Shown here: positions 20,187-29,419 of the stretch, in pieces
Position numbering within the stretch: position 1 is the stretch's first letter
How the letters are laid out: the number at the start of each line of letters is the position of its first letter
Assembly (NCBI GenBank): GCA_945898275.1
Contig: CAMDHZ010000007.1
Location: 93,855 to 157,854, forward strand
Source: Chitinophaga pinensis
GTDB lineage: Bacteria; Bacteroidota; Bacteroidia; UKL13-3
Reading direction: 5' to 3'
Length of the DNA: 64,000 bases
Notes under the pieces: generated by a model
What the model saw: the letters and a program-made list of their open reading frames with translations, nothing else
Told to the model about the DNA's origin: nothing
Database searches by the model: none
Translations under genes and position numbers: made by a program

Positions 20187-22871
20187 ATGACAGCACGTAT
20201 CAAAATTGGGATATTTTTTGGCGGAAATAGCCGCGAGCGAGAAGTTTCTTTTGCCGGTGGCAGAACCGTTTACGACAACTTAGATAAAACCCTATTTGAA
20301 CCAGTTCCAATTTTTGTTGATTCCTTTAACAACTTCATTTTACTCGATTGGCACTTTATCTACAAAGGCTCTATTAGAGACTTCTACCCTCCTGTTCAGT
20401 TTTTACCTGAAGCAAAAATTGACGTTCAAGTATATGCCGAAAACATAGCCACTGCCTACGCTGATAATGGCAAAACCATGGCTACCAAAATTGGTAAAAT
20501 CATAAAAGTAGAAGGCCTCAAAGAGCTCATAGATTTTGCATTTCTGGCGCTGCATGGCAATTTTGGCGAAGATGGCACCTTGCAAGGTTTATTAGAATGG
20601 CAAGGTATTCCATACAGTGGCTCAGGTATTCTACCTTCTGCCTTAGGCATGAACAAACGCTTGCAGAAAGAATGGATGCAGGCCGCTGGATTGCCAATTC
20701 CAAAATATATCAGTCTGCAAAAAACTGCCCTAAATGAAGTACGAAAAGCATTTAATCAAGCCAAGAAAACAGTAGGCCTTCCTTTTGTAATTAAACCCGC
20801 CAATCAAGGCAGTTCTGTGGGCGTGAGCGTCATTCAAGAAGAAAATCTTGAAACATTTGAACTAGCCCTTCAAAAAGCATTTTTTGTTCAAACCATTAAA
20901 GCCAAAGAATGGAGCTCAAAATCAAAAGTAGAAAAAGTACAGTGGCTTCAAAAAATCACAGATGTTAAAGAAGGTGTTGGATTGCCTGCATTTGTGAACC
21001 AAAAATTAATACACCACCCAGAAGAATTGTTTAAGGTTTTAGAATCACAGTCTAAAAAAGGGAATGAGGTAAGTATTGAAAGCATTTACAGCGAAACCGA
21101 ATGTTTAATTGAATCCTTTATTGAAGGCAGAGAATTCTCTTGTATTGTGCTTAGAAATGAAGATGGTTCTGCCGTGGCGTTGCCCCCTACCGAAATTGTG
21201 AAAGGCAGCGAAGTGTATGATTATAAAAGCAAATACTTGCCGGGAAGAAGCAGAAAAATTACTCCCATTGATTTAGACGAAAAAGGAATTCAGAACATTA
21301 GGAAAGCATGTGCGCATTTGTTTAACTTTTTCAACTTTCATGTATATGCGCGCATTGATGGTTTTTTGAGCAAAGACGGTCAATTGTTTTTAAATGACCC
21401 AAACACTACCTCGGGCATGATGCCTTCTTCCTTTTTCTTTCACCAAGCAGCAGAAATTGGTTTGAACCCAAGCCAATTTTTAACCTACATCATTAGAACT
21501 TCCTTGAAAGAAAGGGTGAACAGCCAATCTATTCACTTTAAACATGCACAATTATTAGAAAGTTTAAATAAATTATTGAGCCTAAACAAAAGCAAAAAAG
21601 CCAATAAGAAGCGTGTGGCAGTGCTTATGGGTGGTTACAGCACAGAAAGACATATCTCTGTAGAAAGTGGTAGAAACATTTATGAGAAACTAGCTTCCTC
21701 AGACACTTATGCCCCATTCCCAGTATTTGTAACGGGCAATGATGAGGCACATGAATTGTTTTTATTGCCTATCAACATCATGCTCAAAGACAATGCAGAT
21801 GATATCAAAGAAAAAGTAATGCATTATCACCGCCCGGCTATCATGCAAAAAATTGCAGATGAATGCAAAGACCTGCTTGCCATGTACAGTCAGGGAGGAC
21901 TGTTTGAACCAAAAAAGATTACCTACGCAGAACTCAAAAAAATGTCGGATGCGGTGTTTATAGCGCTTCATGGCAGACCGGGAGAAGACGGAACGGTTCA
22001 AAAAGAATTAAATAAATTAAAGATTCCATTCAACGGTTCTGATGTGGCCAGTTCACAAATTACCATCAATAAATTTGACACCAATGCCTTGCTTAAAAAG
22101 AAAGGATTTTTGGTAGCAGAACATTATTTGGTGCAAGAAAATGAATGGAAAGAGCATGCTGATAAAATCATTGCAAAGATTGAGAAAATAGGCTACCCAC
22201 TTATTGCCAAGCCAGCTGATGATGGATGCAGCAGTGCTGTTAAAAAGATTAAGAATCGCGCCGAACTAGAAAACTATGCCAGTGGCGTATTTAGACCAGC
22301 ATTGGAGATAAGTGCCGAACTTAGGAGCTTGCTCATGCTTTCTGAAAAAGAAGAGTTTCCAAAAAAACGCTTCTTTTTAGTAGAGAAATTTGTAGAAAAA
22401 GGCAAAGCCCAACATTTTTTGGAAGTAACAGGTGGCATGCTTACTTCCTACAAAGGAAACAAGTTACAGTACGAAACTTTTGAACCCAGCGAAACCTTAG
22501 CAGAAAGTGAAATCTTAAGTTTGGAAGAGAAATTTTTAGCAGGTCAAGGACAAAACATCACTCCTGCCAGGTATGCAAAAACGCCTAGGCTCAACCAAAA
22601 CATTAGCAAAAAAGTACAAGAAGTTTTAAAGGCTGGAGCCAAGGCATTAGGCGTAGAAGGATATTGCAGAATAGATGCCTTTGTAAGAATATATGCAAAC
22701 AATCAAATAGAAGTAATTTTTATCGAAGTTAATTCACTGCCCGGCATGACCCCTGCCACGGCAATCTTTCATCAATGTGCCTTAAATGGCTATAAACCTT
22801 ATGAGTTTATTGATAAGATTTTGCAGTTTGGTGAGGAGCGGTTGAGGCTGAAAAAAGGTTCGAAAAACTAG
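20187..22871 (+). CDS. Tandem (double) D-alanine--D-alanine ligase-like ATP-grasp fusion protein
   Basis: First half: GIFFGGNSREREVSFAGGRTVYDNL, ALHGNFGEDGTLQG, NQGSSVGVSVI, LNDPNTTSGMMPSS. Second half: VAVLMGGYSTERHISVESGRNIYEKL, ALHGRPGEDGTVQ, DDGCSSAVKKI, FIEVNSLPGMTPATAIFHQ. Confidence 0.88.
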   Translation: MTARIKIGIFFGGNSREREVSFAGGRTVYDNLDKTLFEPVPIFVDSFNNFILLDWHFIYKGSIRDFYPPVQFLPEAKIDVQVYAENIATAYADNGKTMATKIGKIIKVEGLKELIDFAFLALHGNFGEDGTLQGLLEWQGIPYSGSGILPSALGMNKRLQKEWMQAAGLPIPKYISLQKTALNEVRKAFNQAKKTVGLPFVIKPANQGSSVGVSVIQEENLETFELALQKAFFVQTIKAKEWSSKSKVEKVQWLQKITDVKEGVGLPAFVNQKLIHHPEELFKVLESQSKKGNEVSIESIYSETECLIESFIEGREFSCIVLRNEDGSAVALPPTEIVKGSEVYDYKSKYLPGRSRKITPIDLDEKGIQNIRKACAHLFNFFNFHVYARIDGFLSKDGQLFLNDPNTTSGMMPSSFFFHQAAEIGLNPSQFLTYIIRTSLKERVNSQSIHFKHAQLLESLNKLLSLNKSKKANKKRVAVLMGGYSTERHISVESGRNIYEKLASSDTYAPFPVFVTGNDEAHELFLLPINIMLKDNADDIKEKVMHYHRPAIMQKIADECKDLLAMYSQGGLFEPKKITYAELKKMSDAVFIALHGRPGEDGTVQKELNKLKIPFNGSDVASSQITINKFDTNALLKKKGFLVAEHYLVQENEWKEHADKIIAKIEKIGYPLIAKPADDGCSSAVKKIKNRAELENYASGVFRPALEISAELRSLLMLSEKEEFPKKRFFLVEKFVEKGKAQHFLEVTGGMLTSYKGNKLQYETFEPSETLAESEILSLEEKFLAGQGQNITPARYAKTPRLNQNISKKVQEVLKAGAKALGVEGYCRIDAFVRIYANNQIEVIFIEVNSLPGMTPATAIFHQCALNGYKPYEFIDKILQFGEERLRLKKGSKN
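21469..21478 (+). repeat. GGTTTGAACC iterated motif (coding)
   Basis: Context TTGGTTTGAACCCA; encodes GLN. Confidence 0.9.
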
Positions 22872-22911
22872 TTTAGGTTAAATTTAAAAATTCATACAAA
22901 TCTATTAATGC

Positions 22912-24957
22912 ATGAAAAAGATATTTTTACTCATGGCCCTCGTGCCACATTTACTTGTGGCTCAGCAAAACCTTAGCATAGAAACCCTCTGGAAGTTTGG
23001 CCGCGTGAGCGATCCTAATGTTTCACCTGATGGTAACCTAGCCATTTACGGCGTTAAAACCTACGATGTAAAAGCCAATAAAGGCACTAATATCATTTAT
23101 AGCAAACCCATTGCTGGTGGCGATGTCAAAGCTTTAACTGAACCTGCACAAAATGCTTTCTCGGCCCGCTTTACCCCCGATGGTACAAAGATTAGCTACC
23201 TAAGTTTGGTTGACGGTGAAGTGCAGCTCTTTGAAATGAACCTCGATGGCAAAAGCAAAACTCAAGTGAGCAAAGTAAAAGGTGGCATCAATGGATACAA
23301 ATATGCTCCTACCATGACACATGTGGCCTATGTAGCCGACATAAAACTAGACTTAGAGGTAAAAGAAATCTACCCCGACCTAGACAAATGCAGTGGAAGA
23401 ATCATAGACGAACTATACTACCGCCATTGGGATGCTTGGCATGATTATGCTTATTCGCATTTATTTATTAGTGACTATAAAAATGGTGAATTAGTTGGCA
23501 ATGCTAAAGACATTATGCTTGGCGAACGCTTTGATTGCCCAGTACCTCCACATGGAGATGATGATGCTTATTGCTGGAGTCCAGATGGGAAATTGTTGGC
23601 CTACGATTGCAAAAAACTAAATGGCACAGCAGATGCCCTTTCCACCAATACAGATATTTACTTGTATAACTTAAACCTTGGTTCAACCCAAAACATTTCT
23701 GAAGCCAATAAAGGGTATGATAAAAGTCCGCAATTTTCGCCAGATGGCAGTAAAATAGCTTGGTTAAGCATGCCAACTCCTGGCTATGAAAGCGACAGAA
23801 ATACCTTGGTAATGCATGACCTAAAAGCAAACAAAGGCATACAAAAATTAACCCATAACTTCGACTTTAGCTTGGAGAATTTTGCTTGGGCCGACAATCA
23901 AAAGGTAGTGTTTACAGCCATCATTGCCGGAACCAAACAAGTGTGTTTATATAACCCAATGCTAAGGAGTATGAGCCAAGTAGTTATTTTGAGCAATGGC
24001 AACCACGATTATGGAAGCTTCTGCTACTTTATGCATAACAAAAAGCCCATGATTTTGGCTACAAAAATGAGCATTAACATGCCTTCAGAGTTATTTCTGT
24101 TTGAACCAAACAAACATGAAGCAGCCTCGCAGTTTACTGCTGTAAACAAAGACCTGCTTGCTCAAACCCAAATGGGCAAAGTTGAAAAACGCATGGTTAA
24201 AACTACCGACAACAAAGACATGTTGGTGTGGGTGATTTATCCTCCAAACTTTGATGCAACAAAAAAGTACCCTACCCTATTGTATTGCCAAGGTGGTCCA
24301 CAAAGTACCGTGAGTCAGTTTTTTTCTTACCGTTGGAATTTCCAATTAATGGCAGCACAAGGTTATATAGTGGTAGCCCCTAACAGACGAGGCTTACCAG
24401 GCTTTGGCTCTGAATGGAACGATGCCATTCAAGGCGATTACGGAGGCCAATGTATGAAGGATTATTTAAGCGCAATAGACGATGTTAGCAAAGAAGCCTA
24501 TGTAGACAAAAATAAATTAGCGGCGGTAGGCGCAAGTTTTGGCGGATACAGTGTGTATTGGCTTGCAGGAAACCATAACAAGCGTTTTAAATCATTTATT
24601 GCACATTGTGGCATGTTTAACATGGAAAGTTGGTATGGCAGCACAGAAGAAATGTTTTTTGCCAACAGCGATAATAAAGGTCCGTATTGGGACCAAAAAA
24701 GCAGTCCAAATAACTTTGATGCCTCACCTCATAAGTTTGTAAAAAATTGGGACACCCCTATATTGGTTATCCATAATGAGAAAGACTACAGAGTGCCACT
24801 AAACCAAGGCATGGAAGCATTTACTGCGGCACAAGTAAAAGGAGTAAAAAGCAGGTTTTTATATTTCCCAGATGAAAACCATTGGGTGGTAAAACCACAA
24901 AACAGCATTTTATGGCAAAGGGTTTTCTTTGACTGGTTGAACCAAACCTTGAAATAA
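22912..24957 (+). CDS. S9 family peptidase (prolyl oligopeptidase / dipeptidyl aminopeptidase-like)
   Basis: N-terminal WD40/PD40-like propeller; C-terminal alpha/beta hydrolase AAVGASFGGYSVYWLAG and ILVIHNEKDYRVPLNQGMEAF. Confidence 0.92.
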   Translation: MKKIFLLMALVPHLLVAQQNLSIETLWKFGRVSDPNVSPDGNLAIYGVKTYDVKANKGTNIIYSKPIAGGDVKALTEPAQNAFSARFTPDGTKISYLSLVDGEVQLFEMNLDGKSKTQVSKVKGGINGYKYAPTMTHVAYVADIKLDLEVKEIYPDLDKCSGRIIDELYYRHWDAWHDYAYSHLFISDYKNGELVGNAKDIMLGERFDCPVPPHGDDDAYCWSPDGKLLAYDCKKLNGTADALSTNTDIYLYNLNLGSTQNISEANKGYDKSPQFSPDGSKIAWLSMPTPGYESDRNTLVMHDLKANKGIQKLTHNFDFSLENFAWADNQKVVFTAIIAGTKQVCLYNPMLRSMSQVVILSNGNHDYGSFCYFMHNKKPMILATKMSINMPSELFLFEPNKHEAASQFTAVNKDLLAQTQMGKVEKRMVKTTDNKDMLVWVIYPPNFDATKKYPTLLYCQGGPQSTVSQFFSYRWNFQLMAAQGYIVVAPNRRGLPGFGSEWNDAIQGDYGGQCMKDYLSAIDDVSKEAYVDKNKLAAVGASFGGYSVYWLAGNHNKRFKSFIAHCGMFNMESWYGSTEEMFFANSDNKGPYWDQKSSPNNFDASPHKFVKNWDTPILVIHNEKDYRVPLNQGMEAFTAAQVKGVKSRFLYFPDENHWVVKPQNSILWQRVFFDWLNQTLK

Positions 24958-24975
24958 CATATATTCATTAATATC

Positions 24976-25392
24976 ATGGAAAAATTTAAACAAATTACCA
25001 TTGAGGCACTGGTAAATGCGCCACTAGAAAAAGCTTGGGATTGCTATACAAACTCTGAACACATTACTCAATGGAACTTTGCAGATGATTCTTGGTGTTG
25101 TCCAAGCGCAGAAAATGATTTGCGTGTAGGAGGTAAAAGTAAAGCCAGAATGGAGGCCAAAGATGGCAGCTTTGGTTTTGATTTTGAGGGAATTTATGAA
25201 GCAGTTGAAATAGAAAATTACTTATGTTATGTGCTTGCAGATGAAAGAAAAGTTAAAGTTTGGTTTGAACCAAATGAAACCTACACAAAAGTTAAAGTAG
25301 TATTTGATGCTGAAAATGAGAATCCTTTAGAACTTCAACAAGGTGGATGGCAAGCCATCTTAAACAATTATAAAAAATACACTGAACAGTAA
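24976..25392 (+). CDS. SRPBCC/AHSA1-family protein
   Basis: ITIEALVNAPLEKAWDCYTNSEHITQWNFADDSWCCPSAENDLRVGGKSKARMEAKDGSFGFDFEG. Confidence 0.9.
   Translation: MEKFKQITIEALVNAPLEKAWDCYTNSEHITQWNFADDSWCCPSAENDLRVGGKSKARMEAKDGSFGFDFEGIYEAVEIENYLCYVLADERKVKVWFEPNETYTKVKVVFDAENENPLELQQGGWQAILNNYKKYTEQ
25262..25271 (+). repeat. GGTTTGAACC iterated motif (coding)
   Basis: Context TTGGTTTGAACCAA; encodes WFEP. Confidence 0.9.
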
Positions 25393-25404
25393 AATAGTTA
25401 AACT

Positions 25405-25442
25405 AGGTAAATGAGCACCAAGAATAAGGAGCTCATTTACCT
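25405..25442. terminator. Inverted repeat between convergent genes, possible terminator
   Basis: AGGTAAATGAGC ... GCTCATTTACCT, 12-bp perfect arms; no clear T-tract; overlaps the stop of the (-) gene. Confidence 0.4.
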
Positions 25443-26399
25443 GGTTCGAATATTTCTTCCGGTTTTTAATTTTGTGGTCGTTTTTATTCCATTGAGCTTA
25501 CTCAACTTTTTTGCACTTAAGCCGTAGCGTTTGGCAATTTTAACAATGGTATCGCCTTTTCTAGCCTTAACATATTTAGGAACTTTCTTAGCCTTTTGCG
25601 CCTTTAATTTAGCCGACTGTACTTCATACAAATGTTTAAAACATCCTTTATCAACCTGAAAAGTATCTGCTAAGAGAGAGCCGCTTGGAAAATGTATGAT
25701 GGTTGCTGGGTCTATTTTTTCACCTTGAAACCTAACCTCAAAATGCAAATGTGGCCCCGTTGACCTTCCAGTTGAACCTGCTAAACCAATGATGTTTCCT
25801 CCTTTAACTGGTTGACCGGGATAACAAAGCAATTGTGAGAAGTGGGCATAAAGTGTCTCTAAACCATTATTGTGCCTAATGAGCACAACATAACCATAAT
25901 CTGCACTGCGCTTAGCAATGCGCACCACTCCTTCAAAAGCAGCATACACAGGGTCGCCAACCTCCATACGAATGTCGGTACCAAAATGAAATTTTTGCCT
26001 CCTACCCCAGCGTCTAAAACCAAAATTAGAAGTTACATCACCAATTGCGGGTGGATGGAAAGAGCAATCTTCATAACCAGAAAGCACCAAGTTAATGGTG
26101 TCTTCCATAGTTTTTAAATCAACCTTATAAGGATTTATAGTAATGGTATCCCAACCCAAATAAAAACCTCTGGCTGGGGCAAACGTGGTGTCAAACCTAA
26201 AGTTTCGAGGCCTTATAAAATCCCAATAATGGTCGTTTTCAGAATAGACAATGCTGTCATATTCGTTAGACTCTTCTTCACCTTCTTCTTCTTCAAGGCC
26301 ATCTTCAAAAAATTCAGTTGAATCTGGACCAATTACTACTTGCCCATTTGCCTGATGAAAACCAACCCATAAAAAAAAACCTATAATTAATTTCTTCAA
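25437..26399 (-). CDS. M23 family metallopeptidase with C-terminal LysM
   Basis: FHFGTDIRMEVGDPVYAAFEGVV, YGYVVLIRHNNGLETLYAHFS, STGRSTGPHLHFEVRFQG; LysM KARKGDTIVKIAKRYGLSAKKLSKLNGI. Confidence 0.92.
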   Translation of the reverse strand: MKKLIIGFFLWVGFHQANGQVVIGPDSTEFFEDGLEEEEGEEESNEYDSIVYSENDHYWDFIRPRNFRFDTTFAPARGFYLGWDTITINPYKVDLKTMEDTINLVLSGYEDCSFHPPAIGDVTSNFGFRRWGRRQKFHFGTDIRMEVGDPVYAAFEGVVRIAKRSADYGYVVLIRHNNGLETLYAHFSQLLCYPGQPVKGGNIIGLAGSTGRSTGPHLHFEVRFQGEKIDPATIIHFPSGSLLADTFQVDKGCFKHLYEVQSAKLKAQKAKKVPKYVKARKGDTIVKIAKRYGLSAKKLSKLNGIKTTTKLKTGRNIRTR

Positions 26400-26416
26400 A
26401 ATACTTTTTCGTTTGT

Positions 26417-27352
26417 TTAAGTGCTTTTCGAAAGTGCACTTAGTGCTTGCAATTTATCATAATGTAATTGAGTTTTTAGTTCCTCTATGCCAGAAAAGTT
26501 CTGTTCTTCCCTTAGCTTTTCCACAAATGCTACCCGTATGTTTTGATAGTAAATGTCTTCATTGAAATCAAATATGTTGATTTCTATACTTCTTCCTTTT
26601 CCTGGGATGGTTGGATTAAGTCCAATATTTAACATTCCGCCATAGATTTTACCATCAACTTCTGCTTTTGCGGCATATACTCCGTCTGCTGGCAATAACT
26701 TTAAAGAATTTACGGGTTCAAGATTAGCAGTAGGATATCCTATGGTTCTACCCAACTTTCTACCATCAACAACCCTACCTTCGAAACTGTAGGCCTTACT
26801 TAAATAACGCGATGCCAATTGAACATCTCCAATTTTAATTGCCTCTCTTATTTTTGTAGAACTCACTGCTACATGATCAACATCCTGTTCTGGAATTTCG
26901 AATACCTCAAAACCATAAGCAGGACCATATAGCTTTAAGTGTTCAAAACTACCTTCTCGATTCTTTCCAAATCTATGATTATAACCAATCACCAAGCATT
27001 TGGTTCCAATTTTATCAACAATAATATCTCTGATAAATTCTAAAGAACTTAACCTTGAAAAGTCTTTTGTAAATGGCAAAATCAACAAATGATCGATTCC
27101 TTGGTCTTTAAGAAGTTCTATTTTTTCATCTAAAGTTGACAGTAATTGTAAACCATGATCCTCCGGAAATAAAACCATTCGAGGATGCGGCTCATAAGTT
27201 ATCACAACTGTTTCACCTTGCTTTTCTTTGGCAAGATTCTTTAAATAATTTAAAATTACTTGATGAGCAACATGCACTCCATCAAAAGTGCCCTGCGTTA
27301 CAATCGCACAGGATAGTTTTTTAAAATCAGCTAAGCTACGGTAAACCTTCAT
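26417..27352 (-). CDS. ribF: Bifunctional riboflavin kinase/FAD synthetase
   Basis: VTQGTFDGVHVAHQVIL, YNHRFGKNREGSFE, SSTKIREAI, GRKLGRTIGYPTANLEP, DGVYAAKAEVDG. Confidence 0.93.
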   Translation of the reverse strand: MKVYRSLADFKKLSCAIVTQGTFDGVHVAHQVILNYLKNLAKEKQGETVVITYEPHPRMVLFPEDHGLQLLSTLDEKIELLKDQGIDHLLILPFTKDFSRLSSLEFIRDIIVDKIGTKCLVIGYNHRFGKNREGSFEHLKLYGPAYGFEVFEIPEQDVDHVAVSSTKIREAIKIGDVQLASRYLSKAYSFEGRVVDGRKLGRTIGYPTANLEPVNSLKLLPADGVYAAKAEVDGKIYGGMLNIGLNPTIPGKGRSIEINIFDFNEDIYYQNIRVAFVEKLREEQNFSGIEELKTQLHYDKLQALSALSKST

Positions 27353-27400
27353 CTATGGTTCGAAATTAACAAAAGCTTGAACCTAAAAAAATAAGGGATA

Positions 27401-27438
27401 AAAAAAGGGCCTTCTGGTTTCCCAAGAAGACCCTTTTA
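27401..27438 (-). terminator. Intrinsic terminator downstream of the Hsp20 gene
   Basis: AAAAGGGCCTTCT ggtttccca AGAAGACCCTTTT, stem with one mismatch and A/T tracts. Confidence 0.75.
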
Positions 27439-27468
27439 ACCTATGAAAACTCAAGCTACCCTGCTTGT

Positions 27469-27918
27469 TTAATTAATAACGACATTGGTTTTGTTTTGTT
27501 TTACTTCCGCTTTCGGAATCTCCACCAATAAAATACCGTCAGTATATGAAGCTGCTATTTTTGAGGCATCTACATTTTCTGGAAGCGTAAAACTTCTAGA
27601 AAATTTACCATAAAAATTTTCAACCATATGGAATTTGTCCTCCTTGTTTTCATTTTTCATCTTGCGCTCACCACTAATAGAAAGCACAGACTTTTCAATC
27701 TCAATTGCAATTTCTTCTTTCTTAATTCCTGGTAAGGCAACATGAACCTCAAATGATTTTTCAGTTTCTTTTACATCCGTTCTTGGTGTAAAGAATACAT
27801 TGCGTTCAAACTTTCCTAAATTTTCATTGAATAAAGAATCAAAAATTGAGTTTGCTTCTTTTGGCCAAAATCCTTCCTTGAAGAATTCACGGGCTGGGTT
27901 AAATTTTACGAGGGTCAT
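27469..27918 (-). CDS. Hsp20/alpha-crystallin family small heat shock protein
   Basis: TDVKETEKSFEVHVALPGIKKEEIAIEIEKSVLSISGERK...FYGKFSRSFTLPENVDASKIAASYTDGILLVEIPK; start MTLVKFNPAR at 27918. Confidence 0.93.
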   Translation of the reverse strand: MTLVKFNPAREFFKEGFWPKEANSIFDSLFNENLGKFERNVFFTPRTDVKETEKSFEVHVALPGIKKEEIAIEIEKSVLSISGERKMKNENKEDKFHMVENFYGKFSRSFTLPENVDASKIAASYTDGILLVEIPKAEVKQNKTNVVIN

Positions 27919-28004
27919 TGTTTTAAATTTGATTTCTCTCTTTCGAACAATGCTTGTACCACTTGAAAAAACAAGACAATATGACTTAAAACCAGCTAAA
28001 TCTA

Positions 28005-28014
28005 GGTTCAAACC
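28005..28014 (-). repeat. GGTTTGAACC iterated motif (intergenic, upstream of Hsp20)
   Basis: Top strand TAGGTTCAAACCAA. Confidence 0.9.
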
Positions 28015-28050
28015 AAACAAATAAAAGACATTTTGTCTTTAAACTGCTGA

Positions 28051-29418
28051 TTATTTGTCTATATATAAGATTATATCTGCATTAAGCTTTTCTGCAATGG
28101 ACCGACAAATCTCATGAGTCATTTCTTCTTTACTTGTGATAAATCGCTTAACCTGATTAAACTGCTCTCTAAACTCGGTTGGTTTTGGAGGCAATTGGTT
28201 GTTCTTAGGAAGTTCAGGATAAAGTGCATTTACATTTCCATTGTACTTTGAATTATGAAATTCATCAATTCTTTCCTCACTAATAACTTCACTGGCTACC
28301 ACTTGGCCTGTTTGTGTGGAAACCAATTGATAAAAAACCCTGTAGTATAATTTTCGTTTCTGGAAAGTATCGGCATATTTTACCTTTTTGAACCTAGTAA
28401 CAGATTGCGGAAAACTTGACGTTGGCAAAGTAATCGTTTCGGTAAAGGCTTCAAATGCCACAATTGAATCGGTAATAGGACCTATATCTTCATAAACCAA
28501 ATCTGAAATGGCTGTCATTAATACATATTTAAGTCCGATTAAAAGACCAGCTTTTGCAGCACTTTCTGGGTCAACTAAGCCGCTCATACCTAATTGTTGT
28601 TCGCGCAACATGGCCTCTAATGCACTGCGGTCAATAACCTTTAAAAATGGATTCTTATTTTTAACCAAGGTTGCAATCAACTGCTGGTAAAGTTTTTGGT
28701 CGAACCCAATGCTTTGCGTTTGATTTTGAACTGGCAAAACGCCCAAACCAACAGCACCCTTGCGCAAGGTTTCTTCCTTCAAAAATTTTGTATTCTTGTA
28801 GTTTATATCTACTGCTAAAACTTTGTCAAAATCACCTAAAGCTTCTTTATAATTTTCGGCGGTCAAATACTTTGTTCCTCTTTGGTATAATGGCTCTGCA
28901 ATGCTTTTTATACGCAATACTGTTACGTCCTTATAAGTTGAATCTGCGTTTGCTATTTTATTAAAAATCAGTTCTGCCTTTTCGTATTTGTTTTCCTTCA
29001 TTAAGAGAAGGCCTTCCTCATATTTTTTTGTGATATATGCATTTTTAATTTCTTCATAAACATCATCGTATAAATTGGTCCACTCGAGTGTTACACCAAC
29101 TTTTTGACATCTATTAAAATACTTCTTACAAGCTAAATATTGGTTAACAGATTCTTCCTCCGCATTGGCAACAACGTATTTTCCAAATTCACCAAATTTA
29201 CGTTGCAAAACAATATCGCCATGTTCTTTCAAACCTTTCAAGGCTGTTGGATCTGACGGCTTCACCAATAAAGCATTGTAGTATAAATTTGCAGCAGCAG
29301 CATGGTCGCCTGCCAATGCAGCAGCATTTGCGTCCTTTATAAATTTTTTGGAAGGGTTGCAGGAAGCAATAATTATGAATACACAGGCTAAACCAATTAT
29401 TAAATTACTTCTCTTCAT
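28051..29418 (-). CDS. Lipoprotein with TPR-like N-terminal region, unknown function
   Basis: Lipobox-like IIASCNPSKKF; TPR-like repeats AGDHAAAANLYYNALLVKPSDPTALKGL and AENYKEALGDFDKVLAVDINYKNTK. Confidence 0.6.
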   Translation of the reverse strand: MKRSNLIIGLACVFIIIASCNPSKKFIKDANAAALAGDHAAAANLYYNALLVKPSDPTALKGLKEHGDIVLQRKFGEFGKYVVANAEEESVNQYLACKKYFNRCQKVGVTLEWTNLYDDVYEEIKNAYITKKYEEGLLLMKENKYEKAELIFNKIANADSTYKDVTVLRIKSIAEPLYQRGTKYLTAENYKEALGDFDKVLAVDINYKNTKFLKEETLRKGAVGLGVLPVQNQTQSIGFDQKLYQQLIATLVKNKNPFLKVIDRSALEAMLREQQLGMSGLVDPESAAKAGLLIGLKYVLMTAISDLVYEDIGPITDSIVAFEAFTETITLPTSSFPQSVTRFKKVKYADTFQKRKLYYRVFYQLVSTQTGQVVASEVISEERIDEFHNSKYNGNVNALYPELPKNNQLPPKPTEFREQFNQVKRFITSKEEMTHEICRSIAEKLNADIILYIDK

Positions 29419-29419
29419 G

